Source: Oligoflexia bacterium
GTDB taxonomy: Bacteria > Bdellovibrionota > UBA1018
Direction: 5' to 3'
NCBI GenBank assembly: GCA_903858195.1
Contig: CAIOHW010000114.1
Location: 1-13,116 of the forward strand
Length of the DNA stretch: 13,116 nucleotides
Numbering within the stretch: position 1 is the stretch's first letter; each line of letters opens with the position of its first letter. Positions 1-6,505 of this stretch are shown here, piece by piece. Position numbers and translations under genes: made by a program. The notes under the pieces were generated by a model, which had not been told where the DNA came from, ran no database searches, and worked only from the letters and a program-made list of their open reading frames with translations.

Positions 1-125
1 CCACGGATATTGCAAGCGAGTTCATCAACCTGATGAGTGCGCAGCATAACTTCCAGGCCAACAGCCGCGTCATTCGTGTTGCCGACGATCTGATGAGCGA
101 AGTGCTCAACATGAAGCGCAACTAA
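1..125 (+). CDS. flgE: Flagellar hook protein FlgE, C-terminal end (partial)
   Basis: Only the last 40 codons are present; the reading frame starts at base 3 and ends at TAA 123-125. The peptide has the classic C-terminal helix of flagellar axial proteins: a run like SEFxNLMSAQHNFQANSR, then RVADDLMSEVLNMKRN. This tail forms the D0 coiled coil that packs inside the hook. The ending in VLNMKR(N) resembles FlgE (typically LVNLKR) better than FlgG or FlgF, which usually end in an xxNxxR helix with other residues, so hook protein is the best call. Its position just before fliL agrees with the order in many deltaproteobacteria-like genomes. A strong terminator follows 38 bases after the stop, so it closes its own transcription unit. 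The start and main body lie outside the window. Confidence 0.85.
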   Translation, partial: TDIASEFINLMSAQHNFQANSRVIRVADDLMSEVLNMKRN

Positions 126-140
126 TGACTGACTAAGCAG

Positions 141-160
141 TCGTAATTCATCGTAATTCA
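141..160 (+). repeat. Perfect 10-bp tandem duplication
   Basis: The decamer TCGTAATTCA occurs twice in direct succession between the flgE stop and the terminator hairpin. It lies in untranslated sequence and has no obvious function. Replication slippage is the simplest explanation. Confidence 0.8.
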
Positions 161-163
161 GGT

Positions 164-221
164 GGGTCCGGGCTGATGGTTTCCGATCGTCGGAAACCTG
201 ACGCCCGGACCCCTTGTTTTT
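164..221 (+). terminator. Rho-independent terminator after flgE
   Basis: The outer stem is 10 perfect base pairs (GGGTCCGGGC at 164-173 with GCCCGGACCC at 203-212). The inner stem is 9 perfect base pairs (GGTTTCCGA at 178-186 with TCGGAAACC at 190-198), closed by a TCG loop. The stems are separated by a symmetric 4x4 internal loop, TGAT opposite TGAC, in which G175/A201 and A176/G200 could form tandem sheared G-A pairs. A T-rich tract (214-221, TTGTTTTT) follows the outer stem. This is a long, stable intrinsic terminator that should separate flgE transcription from the fliL operon. Confidence 0.9.
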
Positions 222-246
222 ACGGCATAGGGCATATTTTGCCTTC

Positions 247-275
247 TTGCGGTGACCAGCTTCCCTCGGCAGAAT
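247..275 (+). promoter_or_regulatory. Weak candidate promoter for the fliL operon
   Basis: A terminator lies upstream and about ten co-directional genes lie downstream, so a promoter is expected between 222 and 301. The best sigma-70-like match I find is TTGCGG (247-252), 17 bases, CAGAAT (270-275). This would start transcription near 282 and give a leader of about 20 bases that still contains the fliL ribosome-binding site. The boxes match only 3/6 and 4/6. I found no good sigma-54 (GG-N10-GC) or sigma-28 (TAAA-N15-GCCGATAA) match. Low confidence. Confidence 0.2.
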
Positions 276-301
276 TGTTCGTCAGGGAGACTGAGGCGCC
301 A

Positions 302-889
302 ATGTCTGAAGAGAACAAGGGGTCGGAGGCCAAAGCGGGCGGATCGAAGATGACGGTGATGCTCACCGTGCTGAACACCGTGATCTCGCTTGCCATGGTC
401 GGTATTCTTTTCGTCTCCCTCAAGAAGGAGCAGTCGACCCAAAAGGTCGAGGATATCGTCGCCGAAGAGGGCCATGATGCGGGCGGTGGCGGCCACGGAG
501 CTCCGGCCGGTGGCGGCGGCCATGGTGCTCCTGCTGCTGGCGGGCACGGTGCGCCTGCGGCGGCATCGGTACCGGGCTACGGCAAGATGGTCACGCTCGA
601 CCAGTTTACGATCAATCTGACCACCCCCGGCAGCACGACTCCCAAGTATGTCCGCGTGAGCATTTCGATCGAGATCGCTGATGCATCGGTGGAGTCTGAG
701 ATCGGCCAAAAGATGCCCCAGGTCCGCAATGCGATCATCGACATCTTCAACAGCAAGCGGCCGGGTGACCTCGTACATAGTGAGGGGCGCGACTACCTCA
801 AGGAGGAGATTCGTGCGGCAATCAACGGGTTCATGGTGACGGGCAAGGTGAAGGGCATCTTCTTCACCAATTTTGCCCTGAGCAGCTAG
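302..889 (+). CDS. fliL: Flagellar basal-body-associated protein FliL
   Basis: This 195-residue single-pass inner-membrane protein belongs to a family that encircles and supports the MotAB stator near the MS-ring. A short charged cytoplasmic N-terminus precedes one transmembrane helix (about residues 18-40). Next comes a low-complexity linker (57-88) with three copies of GGHGAPA. The conserved periplasmic FliL domain occupies about 93-195, including the strand motif KYVRVSISIEI and the C-terminal GKVKGIFFTNFALS. ATG 302 is chosen because it begins a normal FliL N-terminus and is preceded by GAGG (293-296) and AGGGAG (284-289). The frame is open back to 176, but that extension would be read through part of the terminator hairpin. 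It is the first gene after the terminator and lies 18 bases before fliM, as in most fliL-fliM operons. Confidence 0.95.
   Translation: MSEENKGSEAKAGGSKMTVMLTVLNTVISLAMVGILFVSLKKEQSTQKVEDIVAEEGHDAGGGGHGAPAGGGGHGAPAAGGHGAPAAASVPGYGKMVTLDQFTINLTTPGSTTPKYVRVSISIEIADASVESEIGQKMPQVRNAIIDIFNSKRPGDLVHSEGRDYLKEEIRAAINGFMVTGKVKGIFFTNFALSS
482..565 (+). repeat. Gly/His/Ala/Pro repeat in the FliL linker
   Basis: Codons 61-88 of fliL encode three near-identical GGHGAPA units (histidines 65, 74 and 82) separated by extra glycines and alanines. The underlying DNA repeats are diverged at third positions, so the repeat is conserved at protein level more than at DNA level. It links the membrane helix to the periplasmic domain. 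Confidence 0.8.
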
Positions 890-907
890 GAAGAGGGAGG
901 CGATTCA

Positions 908-1975
908 GTGAATCAGGTACTCTCGCAAGCCGAAGTCGACGCCCTGCTGAGCGCGGTCTCCATGGGCGCCGCAGCCGACCCGCTCGGCGTATCGTCGGCA
1001 CCGGCGGCCGGAGGGGGTGGCGGGCTTGGAGATCTGGGCCTCGGACTCGGGCCAATGTCGTCAGGAGGCCCGCAGGAGCCGACGGTCGTCCCGTACGACC
1101 TGACCAACCAGGACCGCGTCATTCGCGGCAGGATGCCCACGCTCGACATCATCTACGAGCGTTTCGTCCGTCATTTTCGAATGTCGCTTTCGAACTCACT
1201 TCGAAAGATCGCATCCCTGACGATCATCTCGACCGATATCCTGAAATTCGGCGAGTTCGTGAATACGCTTCCGATTCCGTCCTGCATGTCGATCCTGCGT
1301 TTTGAGTCGCTCAGGGGACCGGCGATCCTCGTGATCGAGAGCAAGCTTGCCTACGCGCTGATCGACAGTTACTTCGGCGGCACGGATCGCCCCTTTACCA
1401 AGATCGAGGGCAAGGAGTTCACGAGGATCGAGCTTTCTCTCCTCCAGAAGGTGATTCAGATGGCGACCAAGGACCTCGAAGAGGCCTGGGCTCCTGTCCA
1501 CAAGTCCGAGATCGCCTTCATCCGCACCGAGGTCAACCCGCAGTTCGTCGGGATCGTGCCGCCGTCGGATGTGGTGATCTCCACTACTTTCGAAGTCGAG
1601 CTTGAGAATGCGAGCGGGACGATTGCCATCGTCATGCCCTATTCGACGCTCGAGCCCATCAAGGCCAAGCTCAACTCCTACTACCAGACCGAAAATGAGT
1701 CTGTCGACGACGAGTGGGTTGCCAAGATGGAGGAGCATCTGCAGTCGGCAGCGGCGGAGGCCGTTGTGCGGCTCGGATCAGCGGAGATCACTGTGGGTGA
1801 TCTCGTGCACCTCAACCCGGGCGACATCATCCCCCTGACGCAGGATGCTGACGGTGAGCTCGATCTTGTGGTCGAGGGCGTGGCCAAGTTCAAGTGCCTC
1901 TTCGGTGTTTCGAGAGGCAATCGTGCAGTGCAGCTGACGCGAGCAATTGTGAACCAGAAAAGGTCGGAGAACTGA
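908..1975 (+). CDS. fliM: Flagellar motor switch protein FliM
   Basis: FliM is the C-ring protein that binds phosphorylated CheY and, with FliG and FliN, sets rotation direction. The 355 residues have the usual three parts. The N-terminal CheY-binding peptide is LSQAEVDALL (residues 5-14, consensus LSQxEIDALL). A Gly/Ala/Pro-rich tether (about 20-57) follows. The CheC-like middle domain (about 65-255) carries the conserved YFGGTD motif (155-160) at the FliG interface. The C-terminal SPOA domain is at about 275-345. Translation starts at GTG 908, shown by GGAGG at 896-900 seven bases upstream and by the CheY peptide starting there. It lies 18 bases after fliL and two bases before fliN. An intact CheY peptide implies chemotactic switching control in this organism. 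Confidence 0.97.
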   Translation: MNQVLSQAEVDALLSAVSMGAAADPLGVSSAPAAGGGGGLGDLGLGLGPMSSGGPQEPTVVPYDLTNQDRVIRGRMPTLDIIYERFVRHFRMSLSNSLRKIASLTIISTDILKFGEFVNTLPIPSCMSILRFESLRGPAILVIESKLAYALIDSYFGGTDRPFTKIEGKEFTRIELSLLQKVIQMATKDLEEAWAPVHKSEIAFIRTEVNPQFVGIVPPSDVVISTTFEVELENASGTIAIVMPYSTLEPIKAKLNSYYQTENESVDDEWVAKMEEHLQSAAAEAVVRLGSAEITVGDLVHLNPGDIIPLTQDADGELDLVVEGVAKFKCLFGVSRGNRAVQLTRAIVNQKRSEN

Positions 1976-1977
1976 TT

Positions 1978-2343
1978 ATGATGGACCAGAACGCGAATCT
2001 TCTTGGTGATGCACTTTTCGGTGGTGGCGGCGGTGCCCCTTCCGCCGCGCCGTCGGACTCGGCTGCAAAGCCGGCTGCCGGGGTCCAGTCACTCGACTTC
2101 ATCCTCGATATCCCCCTTAAGCTGAGCGTGGAGCTTGGCAGGACCCGCCTGACCATCAGGGATATCCTTCAGTTGGGACAGGGCTCGGTGGTCGAGCTAT
2201 CGAAGTTTTCGGGCGAGCCGCTCGAGGTCCTCGTGAATGAAAGACTGATCGCCAGGGGCGAGGTGGTCGTTGTGAACGAGAAGTTCGGGATTCGCCTGAC
2301 CGACATCATTTCGCCCGTTGAGCGTATCGAACAGCTGCGCTGA
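1978..2343 (+). CDS. fliN: Flagellar motor switch protein FliN
   Basis: FliN is the small SPOA protein that forms the base of the C-ring with FliM and provides the docking site for the FliH-FliI export ATPase complex. It has 121 residues. A flexible Gly/Ala/Pro/Ser-rich N-terminus (about 12-36) precedes a complete SPOA domain (about 38-118), with the motifs DIPLKLSVELGRTRLTI, LGQGSVVEL and VNEKFGIRLTDI. The start is set at ATG 1978 because CGGAG (1964-1968) lies nine bases upstream and the gene follows fliM after two bases. The frame is open back to 1894, but that part lies inside fliM and has no FliN-like sequence. The adjacent ATG at 1981 is a possible alternative. Close spacing suggests coupling with fliM. 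Confidence 0.96.
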   Translation: MMDQNANLLGDALFGGGGGAPSAAPSDSAAKPAAGVQSLDFILDIPLKLSVELGRTRLTIRDILQLGQGSVVELSKFSGEPLEVLVNERLIARGEVVVVNEKFGIRLTDIISPVERIEQLR

Positions 2344-2380
2344 GCAGCGCTGACAGCAAAATAGGAAAGGAGAGAACAGG

Positions 2381-3502
2381 ATGTTCTCGCCACTCAAGAT
2401 CAGTAAGATCGCAATCGTACTCGCCGTGCTGCCGCTTCTGACTCAGGAGGTTCGTGCTGCAGGCTCGACCGCCTTGAACATCAAGCAGGTCCAGATCGGG
2501 CAGAGCGCCAGCGTGGACCTGCTCCTCGACGGCAGGATCAGCGAAGGCCAGATCCGAACCGAATATATCAACGACATCATCCAGCTGAGCCTTACGGACA
2601 CGAACGTGTATCCGGCCAAGATTTCATCGGTCTCCGGCCAGGAGCTCACCAAGGTGTTTGTCTACCAATATGCCCCGCGTCTGGTTCGGGTTCGGCTCAC
2701 GGTCAAGGGGCGGGCCGAGGACTACCAGGGCAGGATTTCAGTCCGTCCCAACGGCAAGATCCTCAGCATCGCCATTGGCGGTTCGGGATCGTCTGACCAG
2801 GTGACCTCCAAGGCCGCGCAGGTTCGCAAAAAGGCCGATGCTCCCTCAGCCGAAGCAGCAGGCACCAATGATGCCGAGGAGCGGGCGCTCCTGGATCGAA
2901 TCCTGAGTGCCGACAAACCCACGGCAAAGGCCGAGCCGCGCAAGGAACGGACCCGATTGACCTCCAAGCCCGAGCAGCGGCCGGGCTCTTCGATGGTCAG
3001 CCCCATCCGGGCGATGGTGTCGTTTCTTGGAATCCTGCTCTTGATGGCTGCGGCGTTCTTCGGACTGCGCAGACTCTCGTCGGTTGCAGGCAAGGGGCGC
3101 AACGGTGCACTCAGCCGCCTGATCACCCGTTCGCTCGGCAAGCCCGCCAAGATGATCGAAGTCGTGGCCACACACTACCTCGGCCCGAAAAAGAGCATCC
3201 ATGTCGTACGGGTGGCAGGTCGGACCTTGGTGCTTGGGGTGTCTGACGGCTCGATCAATCTGATCACTGAATTTCAGGGTGATGCGCAGCCAGCCGAGGC
3301 GCTGGTGCCCCAGACCGGGGACTTCCTCGCAGCGCTGGGCGAGGAGCTCGCACAGGAGAGCGGCGGAAAGCCCAGCACCGGAGCTGGCGCTGTGTCGGCG
3401 GGACCGGCGATCCCGGCGACATCGGCGACATCGGCGACTGCCCCGCGTGACCGCGCCCGGGATCGGATCCGCAGCCGGCTTGAGGGAATGAAACAGCTAT
3501 GA
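2381..3502 (+). CDS. fliO: Flagellar biosynthesis protein FliO with AMIN-like periplasmic domain
   Basis: FliO is a membrane factor that helps assemble the FliP ring of the export gate. At 373 residues it is far longer than enterobacterial FliO (about 125). It has a signal peptide (1-27, likely cut after VRA), then a beta-rich segment (about 31-132) resembling AMIN domains of envelope proteins such as PilQ and AmiC. Its landmarks are VDLLLDGRISEGQIRTEY, IIQLSLTDT and RVRLTVKGRAEDY. A charged linker follows (135-205). A transmembrane helix (about 209-229) precedes the FliO core (about 244-300, with LGPKKSIHVVRVAGRTLVLGV). The Ala/Pro/Ser/Thr tail has an ATSATSAT repeat, ending in a basic segment with RIRSRLEGM. 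AAGGAGAG (2367-2374) precedes ATG 2381. The stop overlaps the fliP start as ATGA. FliO identity is firm from core and position; the AMIN label is inferred from pattern. Confidence 0.88.
   Translation: MFSPLKISKIAIVLAVLPLLTQEVRAAGSTALNIKQVQIGQSASVDLLLDGRISEGQIRTEYINDIIQLSLTDTNVYPAKISSVSGQELTKVFVYQYAPRLVRVRLTVKGRAEDYQGRISVRPNGKILSIAIGGSGSSDQVTSKAAQVRKKADAPSAEAAGTNDAEERALLDRILSADKPTAKAEPRKERTRLTSKPEQRPGSSMVSPIRAMVSFLGILLLMAAAFFGLRRLSSVAGKGRNGALSRLITRSLGKPAKMIEVVATHYLGPKKSIHVVRVAGRTLVLGVSDGSINLITEFQGDAQPAEALVPQTGDFLAALGEELAQESGGKPSTGAGAVSAGPAIPATSATSATAPRDRARDRIRSRLEGMKQL
3416..3438 (+). repeat. Short 9-bp tandem repeat in the fliO tail
   Basis: The unit GGCGACATC is repeated in tandem about two and a half times (ending ...GGCGAC), encoding the ATSATSAT stretch of the FliO C-terminal linker. 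This is a low-complexity tract prone to length change. Confidence 0.65.
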
Positions 3503-4299
3503 GGCGGTTCGGGCAAATCGCTGCATTGCTACTCGTGACGGGCACCCTTTTTGCGACCGTTCCTGCTCTGGCCGAGGGCGGCAGGGGAGGCTCTTATACC
3601 CCGGGAAGCTCGGGTCTCACGCTGCCTTCGCTGAGCCTCTCGTTTGCAAACAGCACGGGACAAAAGCCCCAGGACATCGTGTCAGTGCTTCGCATCGTGA
3701 TGATGCTCACGGTGCTGACCCTGGCACCTGCGATCCTCATCATGATGACTTCCTTCACGAGGATTGTCGTTGTTCTGAGCTTCCTCAGGCAGGCTCTCGG
3801 CACGCAGCAAATGCCGCCCAACCAGCTCATCGTCGGCCTCTCGCTCTTCCTTTCGTTTTTCGTGATGGCCCCCACCTGGAAGCAGATCTCCGGCAACTCG
3901 CTTGAGCCGTTTCTGGCCGAGAAGATCGACCAGCAGACTGCATACGAGCGGGCTGAGGCGCCGCTTCGTGAATTCATGTTCGGGCAGACGCGTGAGAAGG
4001 ACCTTGAACTCTTCCTTTCACTCTCGAAGGAGGCCAAGCCCGAGAACAAAGAGCAGGTCCCGACCTATGTGCTCATTCCTGCATTCGTCATCAGCGAGCT
4101 CAAGACGGCTTTCCAGATCGGATTCATGCTCTACCTTCCGTTTCTGGTGCTCGACATGATCGTGGCCAGCGTCCTGATGGCCATGGGGATGATGATGCTT
4201 CCGCCTGCGGTGATTTCGCTCCCTTTCAAGTTGCTGCTCTTCGTTCTGGTGGATGGTTGGCAGCTCGTGGTGGGTAGCCTCGTCAAGAGTTTTGGATGA
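3499..4299 (+). CDS. fliP: Flagellar export-gate pore protein FliP
   Basis: Five FliP subunits form the main wall of the flagellar type III export pore with FliQ and FliR. The 266-residue protein has a cleavable signal peptide (1-25, ALA-E) and a Gly/Ser-rich stretch (27-52). Hydrophobic segments follow at about 62-84, 86-97 and 108-127. A hydrophilic domain runs to about 188. Two C-terminal membrane segments lie at about 190-232 and 234-262. Family signatures are visible: SFTRIVVVLSFLRQALGTQQMPPNQ (82-108 region) and MAMGMMMLPP (227-236), the methionine-rich loop corresponding to the gasket that seals the pore. The ATG overlaps the fliO stop, and GAGGGA lies at 3482-3487, so translation is probably coupled. 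It is somewhat longer than the common 245 residues because of the N-terminal insert. Confidence 0.97.
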   Translation: MRRFGQIAALLLVTGTLFATVPALAEGGRGGSYTPGSSGLTLPSLSLSFANSTGQKPQDIVSVLRIVMMLTVLTLAPAILIMMTSFTRIVVVLSFLRQALGTQQMPPNQLIVGLSLFLSFFVMAPTWKQISGNSLEPFLAEKIDQQTAYERAEAPLREFMFGQTREKDLELFLSLSKEAKPENKEQVPTYVLIPAFVISELKTAFQIGFMLYLPFLVLDMIVASVLMAMGMMMLPPAVISLPFKLLLFVLVDGWQLVVGSLVKSFG

Positions 4300-4311
4300 T
4301 CGGAGGTCACG

Positions 4312-4581
4312 ATGACGGATGAGATGGTGATCAATCTTGGGGCTGAAGCGATCAAGCTGATGATTTACATCGCCGGGCCCATGCTCCTGGCATCGATGGC
4401 AATCGGTATCCTCGTCAGCGTGATTCAGGCCATCACCCAGATCAACGAGGCGACGCTCACCTTTATTCCAAAAATGATCGCGATCGTCATCGTACTGCTC
4501 GTCATGGCTCCCTGGATGATGGAGCTCATGAAGAGCTACACGACCGACATCATGGGCAATGCCTCGAACTGGGTGAGATAG
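4312..4581 (+). CDS. fliQ: Flagellar export-gate protein FliQ
   Basis: FliQ is a helical-hairpin protein; four copies wrap the FliP-FliR pore. It has the typical length of 89 residues and two transmembrane helices (about 15-38 and 54-76). These are joined by a loop with the signature VIQAITQINEATLTFIPKM (37-55), where the Gln/Asn/Glu residues are family hallmarks. GGAGG at 4302-4306 places the ATG at 4312, 12 bases after the fliP stop. No irregularities. Confidence 0.97.
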   Translation: MTDEMVINLGAEAIKLMIYIAGPMLLASMAIGILVSVIQAITQINEATLTFIPKMIAIVIVLLVMAPWMMELMKSYTTDIMGNASNWVR

Positions 4582-4585
4582 AGGG

Positions 4586-5395
4586 ATGCCGCAGTTTCCC
4601 TTCGACGACGCTGAGATCCTGACCTTCTTTGCGGTGCTGGTGCGCTACAGCGTGCTTTTCGCACTCTTGCCCTTCGTGGGCGATCGGGTGATTCCGGCGC
4701 CCCTGAAGATCCTGTTTTCGGTGGCGGCGACGATTGTCCTTTTTCCTGCGCTGGTGAAGTCCGGGATGGTTGTTCCGGCCGAGGCCGAGGGTTGGTCCGC
4801 GACCGCCGGTGGCATGGCCCGCACCGTGGGGCTGGAGGCTCTGTTTGCAGCGGTTCTGGGCTTTACGGCCAGATTTGCTTTTGATTCGATTCTCTTTGGA
4901 GCCAACCTGATCGGTACGTTCATGGGGTTTTCGACCGCCACCCAGTTCGACCCCCATCACGAGACTCAGTCGCAGGTCGTGGGTGAGTTCTACGTCGCTC
5001 TGGCGATGCTTGTATTCCTGGCGCTCGATGGCCACCACCTGATGCTCAAGACCGCAATGGAAAGCTACCAGTGGGTCGGCATGGGCAAGGTGAACCTGGC
5101 GCAGGGTGCCTTCAGTCAGCAGATCCTGGCCTTGTCTGCCTTGGTGCTGCGATACGGACTCCAGCTTGCCGCACCGGTGGGGATCGCCATCTTTACGGTG
5201 AACATCGCCTTTGGTGTTCTCTCCAAGGCCATGCCCCAGTTGAACGTGCTCGTGCTGTCTTTTGCCGTGACCTCGCTGGTGGGGCTCGCCGTGATGCTCA
5301 TGAGCATCGCTGACTTCCAAGGCGTGCTCGGCTCGGTCTTCGAGAAGATGTCGGTCTGGATGGCTGAGCTGTCGAGGACACTCGGAAATGGCTGA
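4586..5395 (+). CDS. fliR: Flagellar export-gate protein FliR
   Basis: FliR completes the FliP5-FliQ4-FliR1 pore. It has 269 residues and about six hydrophobic segments. Family landmarks are RYSVLFALLPF (20-30), the conserved stretch LIGTFMGFSTATQFDP (108-123), FLALDGHHLMLK (144-155, the plug region) and the C-terminal SKAMPQLNVLVLSF (213-226). It starts four bases after fliQ. The nearest purine-rich sequence (AGAGGG, 4580-4585) abuts the ATG with no spacer, and the better-spaced GGTGAG (4572-4577) is a weak Shine-Dalgarno match. Translation therefore probably depends on ribosomes arriving from fliQ. Its end overlaps flhB by eight bases. Confidence 0.96.
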   Translation: MPQFPFDDAEILTFFAVLVRYSVLFALLPFVGDRVIPAPLKILFSVAATIVLFPALVKSGMVVPAEAEGWSATAGGMARTVGLEALFAAVLGFTARFAFDSILFGANLIGTFMGFSTATQFDPHHETQSQVVGEFYVALAMLVFLALDGHHLMLKTAMESYQWVGMGKVNLAQGAFSQQILALSALVLRYGLQLAAPVGIAIFTVNIAFGVLSKAMPQLNVLVLSFAVTSLVGLAVMLMSIADFQGVLGSVFEKMSVWMAELSRTLGNG

Positions 5396-6473
5396 GAACG
5401 GCGACCGGTCATCAGAAGACCTGGGCGAGGAGATATCCCAGTATCGACTCGAAGAGGCCAAGCGCAAGGGCCAGATGGCCCAGAGCCGGGAACTCACCGG
5501 CATTGTGGCTCTCATCGCAGGCGCAGCTGCATTGCAGGGTTTGCTGCCCGGAATGCTGGAGTCGGTATCGGAGTTCATGAGGGAGGTGTTTCGCACCGAC
5601 CTGACGGCCCGGGCCGATCTGACAGGGACCCATGTTCTTTCGGAGACTCTCCAGCGTGCCCTGAGGGTGCTTGCCGCCGTCGGGCTGCCTGTGGCTGCGG
5701 TGGGGTTTCTGACTTCGGCCATCACCAGCTTCTCGCAGGTGGGCGCGATCTTCACCTTCGAGCCGATCAGTCCTGACATCGAAAAGATCGATCCCCTGAA
5801 GGGACTCCAGAAGCTTTTCAGCATGCGACAGCTCTGGGAGGCACTGCGCCTGATCGCCAAGATCTGTGCAGTGGTAGCCGTAGTCTATACGCTCATCAAG
5901 TCCGAGATCGCCAGCTCTCCGGCTCGCCTCGGGCTTGAGCCGGAGTCTCAGATCGCGGTGCTGGGCGGCAACGCCAAGACCATCTTCTTTGCGCTGATCG
6001 GGGTGCTCAGCGTCTTTGCCGGTTTGGATTTTTTCATGCAGCGCTTTCAGTTCAACAAGGGCCTCCGCATGACCAAGCAGGAAGCCAAGCAGGAAGCCAA
6101 GGAGCGTGACGGGGACCCGATGATCAAGGCCCGCATCCGCTCGATCCAGCGTGACATGGCCCGCAAGCGCATGATGCAGGCCGTAAAGAAGGCCGATGTC
6201 ATCATCACCAATCCGACCCACTTTGCCGTTGCGCTGATCTATGACCGCGAAAAGATGGCCGCGCCGAAAGTGGTTGCCAAGGGCGCCGACTTTTTGGCGC
6301 AACAGATCAAAAAATTGGCGGCCGAGGCGGGGGTTCCGATGGTGGAGAACGTTCCGCTCGCTCGAGGACTCTATAAGAGCGTGAAGGTGGGTCAATACGT
6401 GCCCCGAGCCCTGTACCAGGCTGTCGCAGAAGTTCTGGCTTACGTTTACAGGCTTAAAAATCAGAAGTTCTAG
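5388..6473 (+). CDS. flhB: Flagellar export switch protein FlhB
   Basis: FlhB controls gate opening and the switch from rod/hook to filament substrates. The 361 residues begin with a cytoplasmic segment with the family motif EEAKRKGQMAQSREL (22-36). Four hydrophobic segments follow (about 38-56, 95-118, 152-172 and 198-216). A charged linker (217-250) and the cytoplasmic C-domain complete it. The autocleavage motif Asn-Pro-Thr-His is intact at 275-278, so cutting between N275 and P276 is expected, followed by FAVALIYDREKMAAPKVVAKG. The linker shows QEAKQEAKERDGDP, a small duplication-like pattern within the usual length. The start codon lies inside the end of fliR (ATGGCTGA), implying coupled translation. 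FliK, the usual hook-length partner, is not in the window. Confidence 0.97.
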   Translation: MAENGDRSSEDLGEEISQYRLEEAKRKGQMAQSRELTGIVALIAGAAALQGLLPGMLESVSEFMREVFRTDLTARADLTGTHVLSETLQRALRVLAAVGLPVAAVGFLTSAITSFSQVGAIFTFEPISPDIEKIDPLKGLQKLFSMRQLWEALRLIAKICAVVAVVYTLIKSEIASSPARLGLEPESQIAVLGGNAKTIFFALIGVLSVFAGLDFFMQRFQFNKGLRMTKQEAKQEAKERDGDPMIKARIRSIQRDMARKRMMQAVKKADVIITNPTHFAVALIYDREKMAAPKVVAKGADFLAQQIKKLAAEAGVPMVENVPLARGLYKSVKVGQYVPRALYQAVAEVLAYVYRLKNQKF

Positions 6474-6505
6474 GGCATACTTGAAACAGGAAGAAGGAGC
6501 GTTCC

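Noticed and set aside
222..260. Possible sigma-54 promoter before fliL (GGCA/TTGC-like words)
   Set aside because: The GG and GC pairs are not spaced by ten bases in any register I tried.
176..301. N-terminally extended fliL start at ATG 176
   Set aside because: The extension would be translated from inside the terminator hairpin, has no ribosome-binding site and is not FliL-like. ATG 302 has both.
1894..1977. Extended fliN start inside fliM
   Set aside because: These 28 codons overlap the conserved SPOA domain of fliM and lack FliN similarity; ATG 1978 has a Shine-Dalgarno sequence.
4550..5860. Long minus-strand open frame (436 codons) opposite fliR and flhB
   Set aside because: It lies wholly opposite two certain flagellar genes; its product is low-complexity His/Arg/Gln-rich with no domain. 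G+C-rich codon use on the plus strand leaves few minus-strand stops.
6091..6120. QEAKQEAK repeat in FlhB as an insertion
   Set aside because: The linker has normal family length; the repeat sits where other FlhB have a similar charged stretch.
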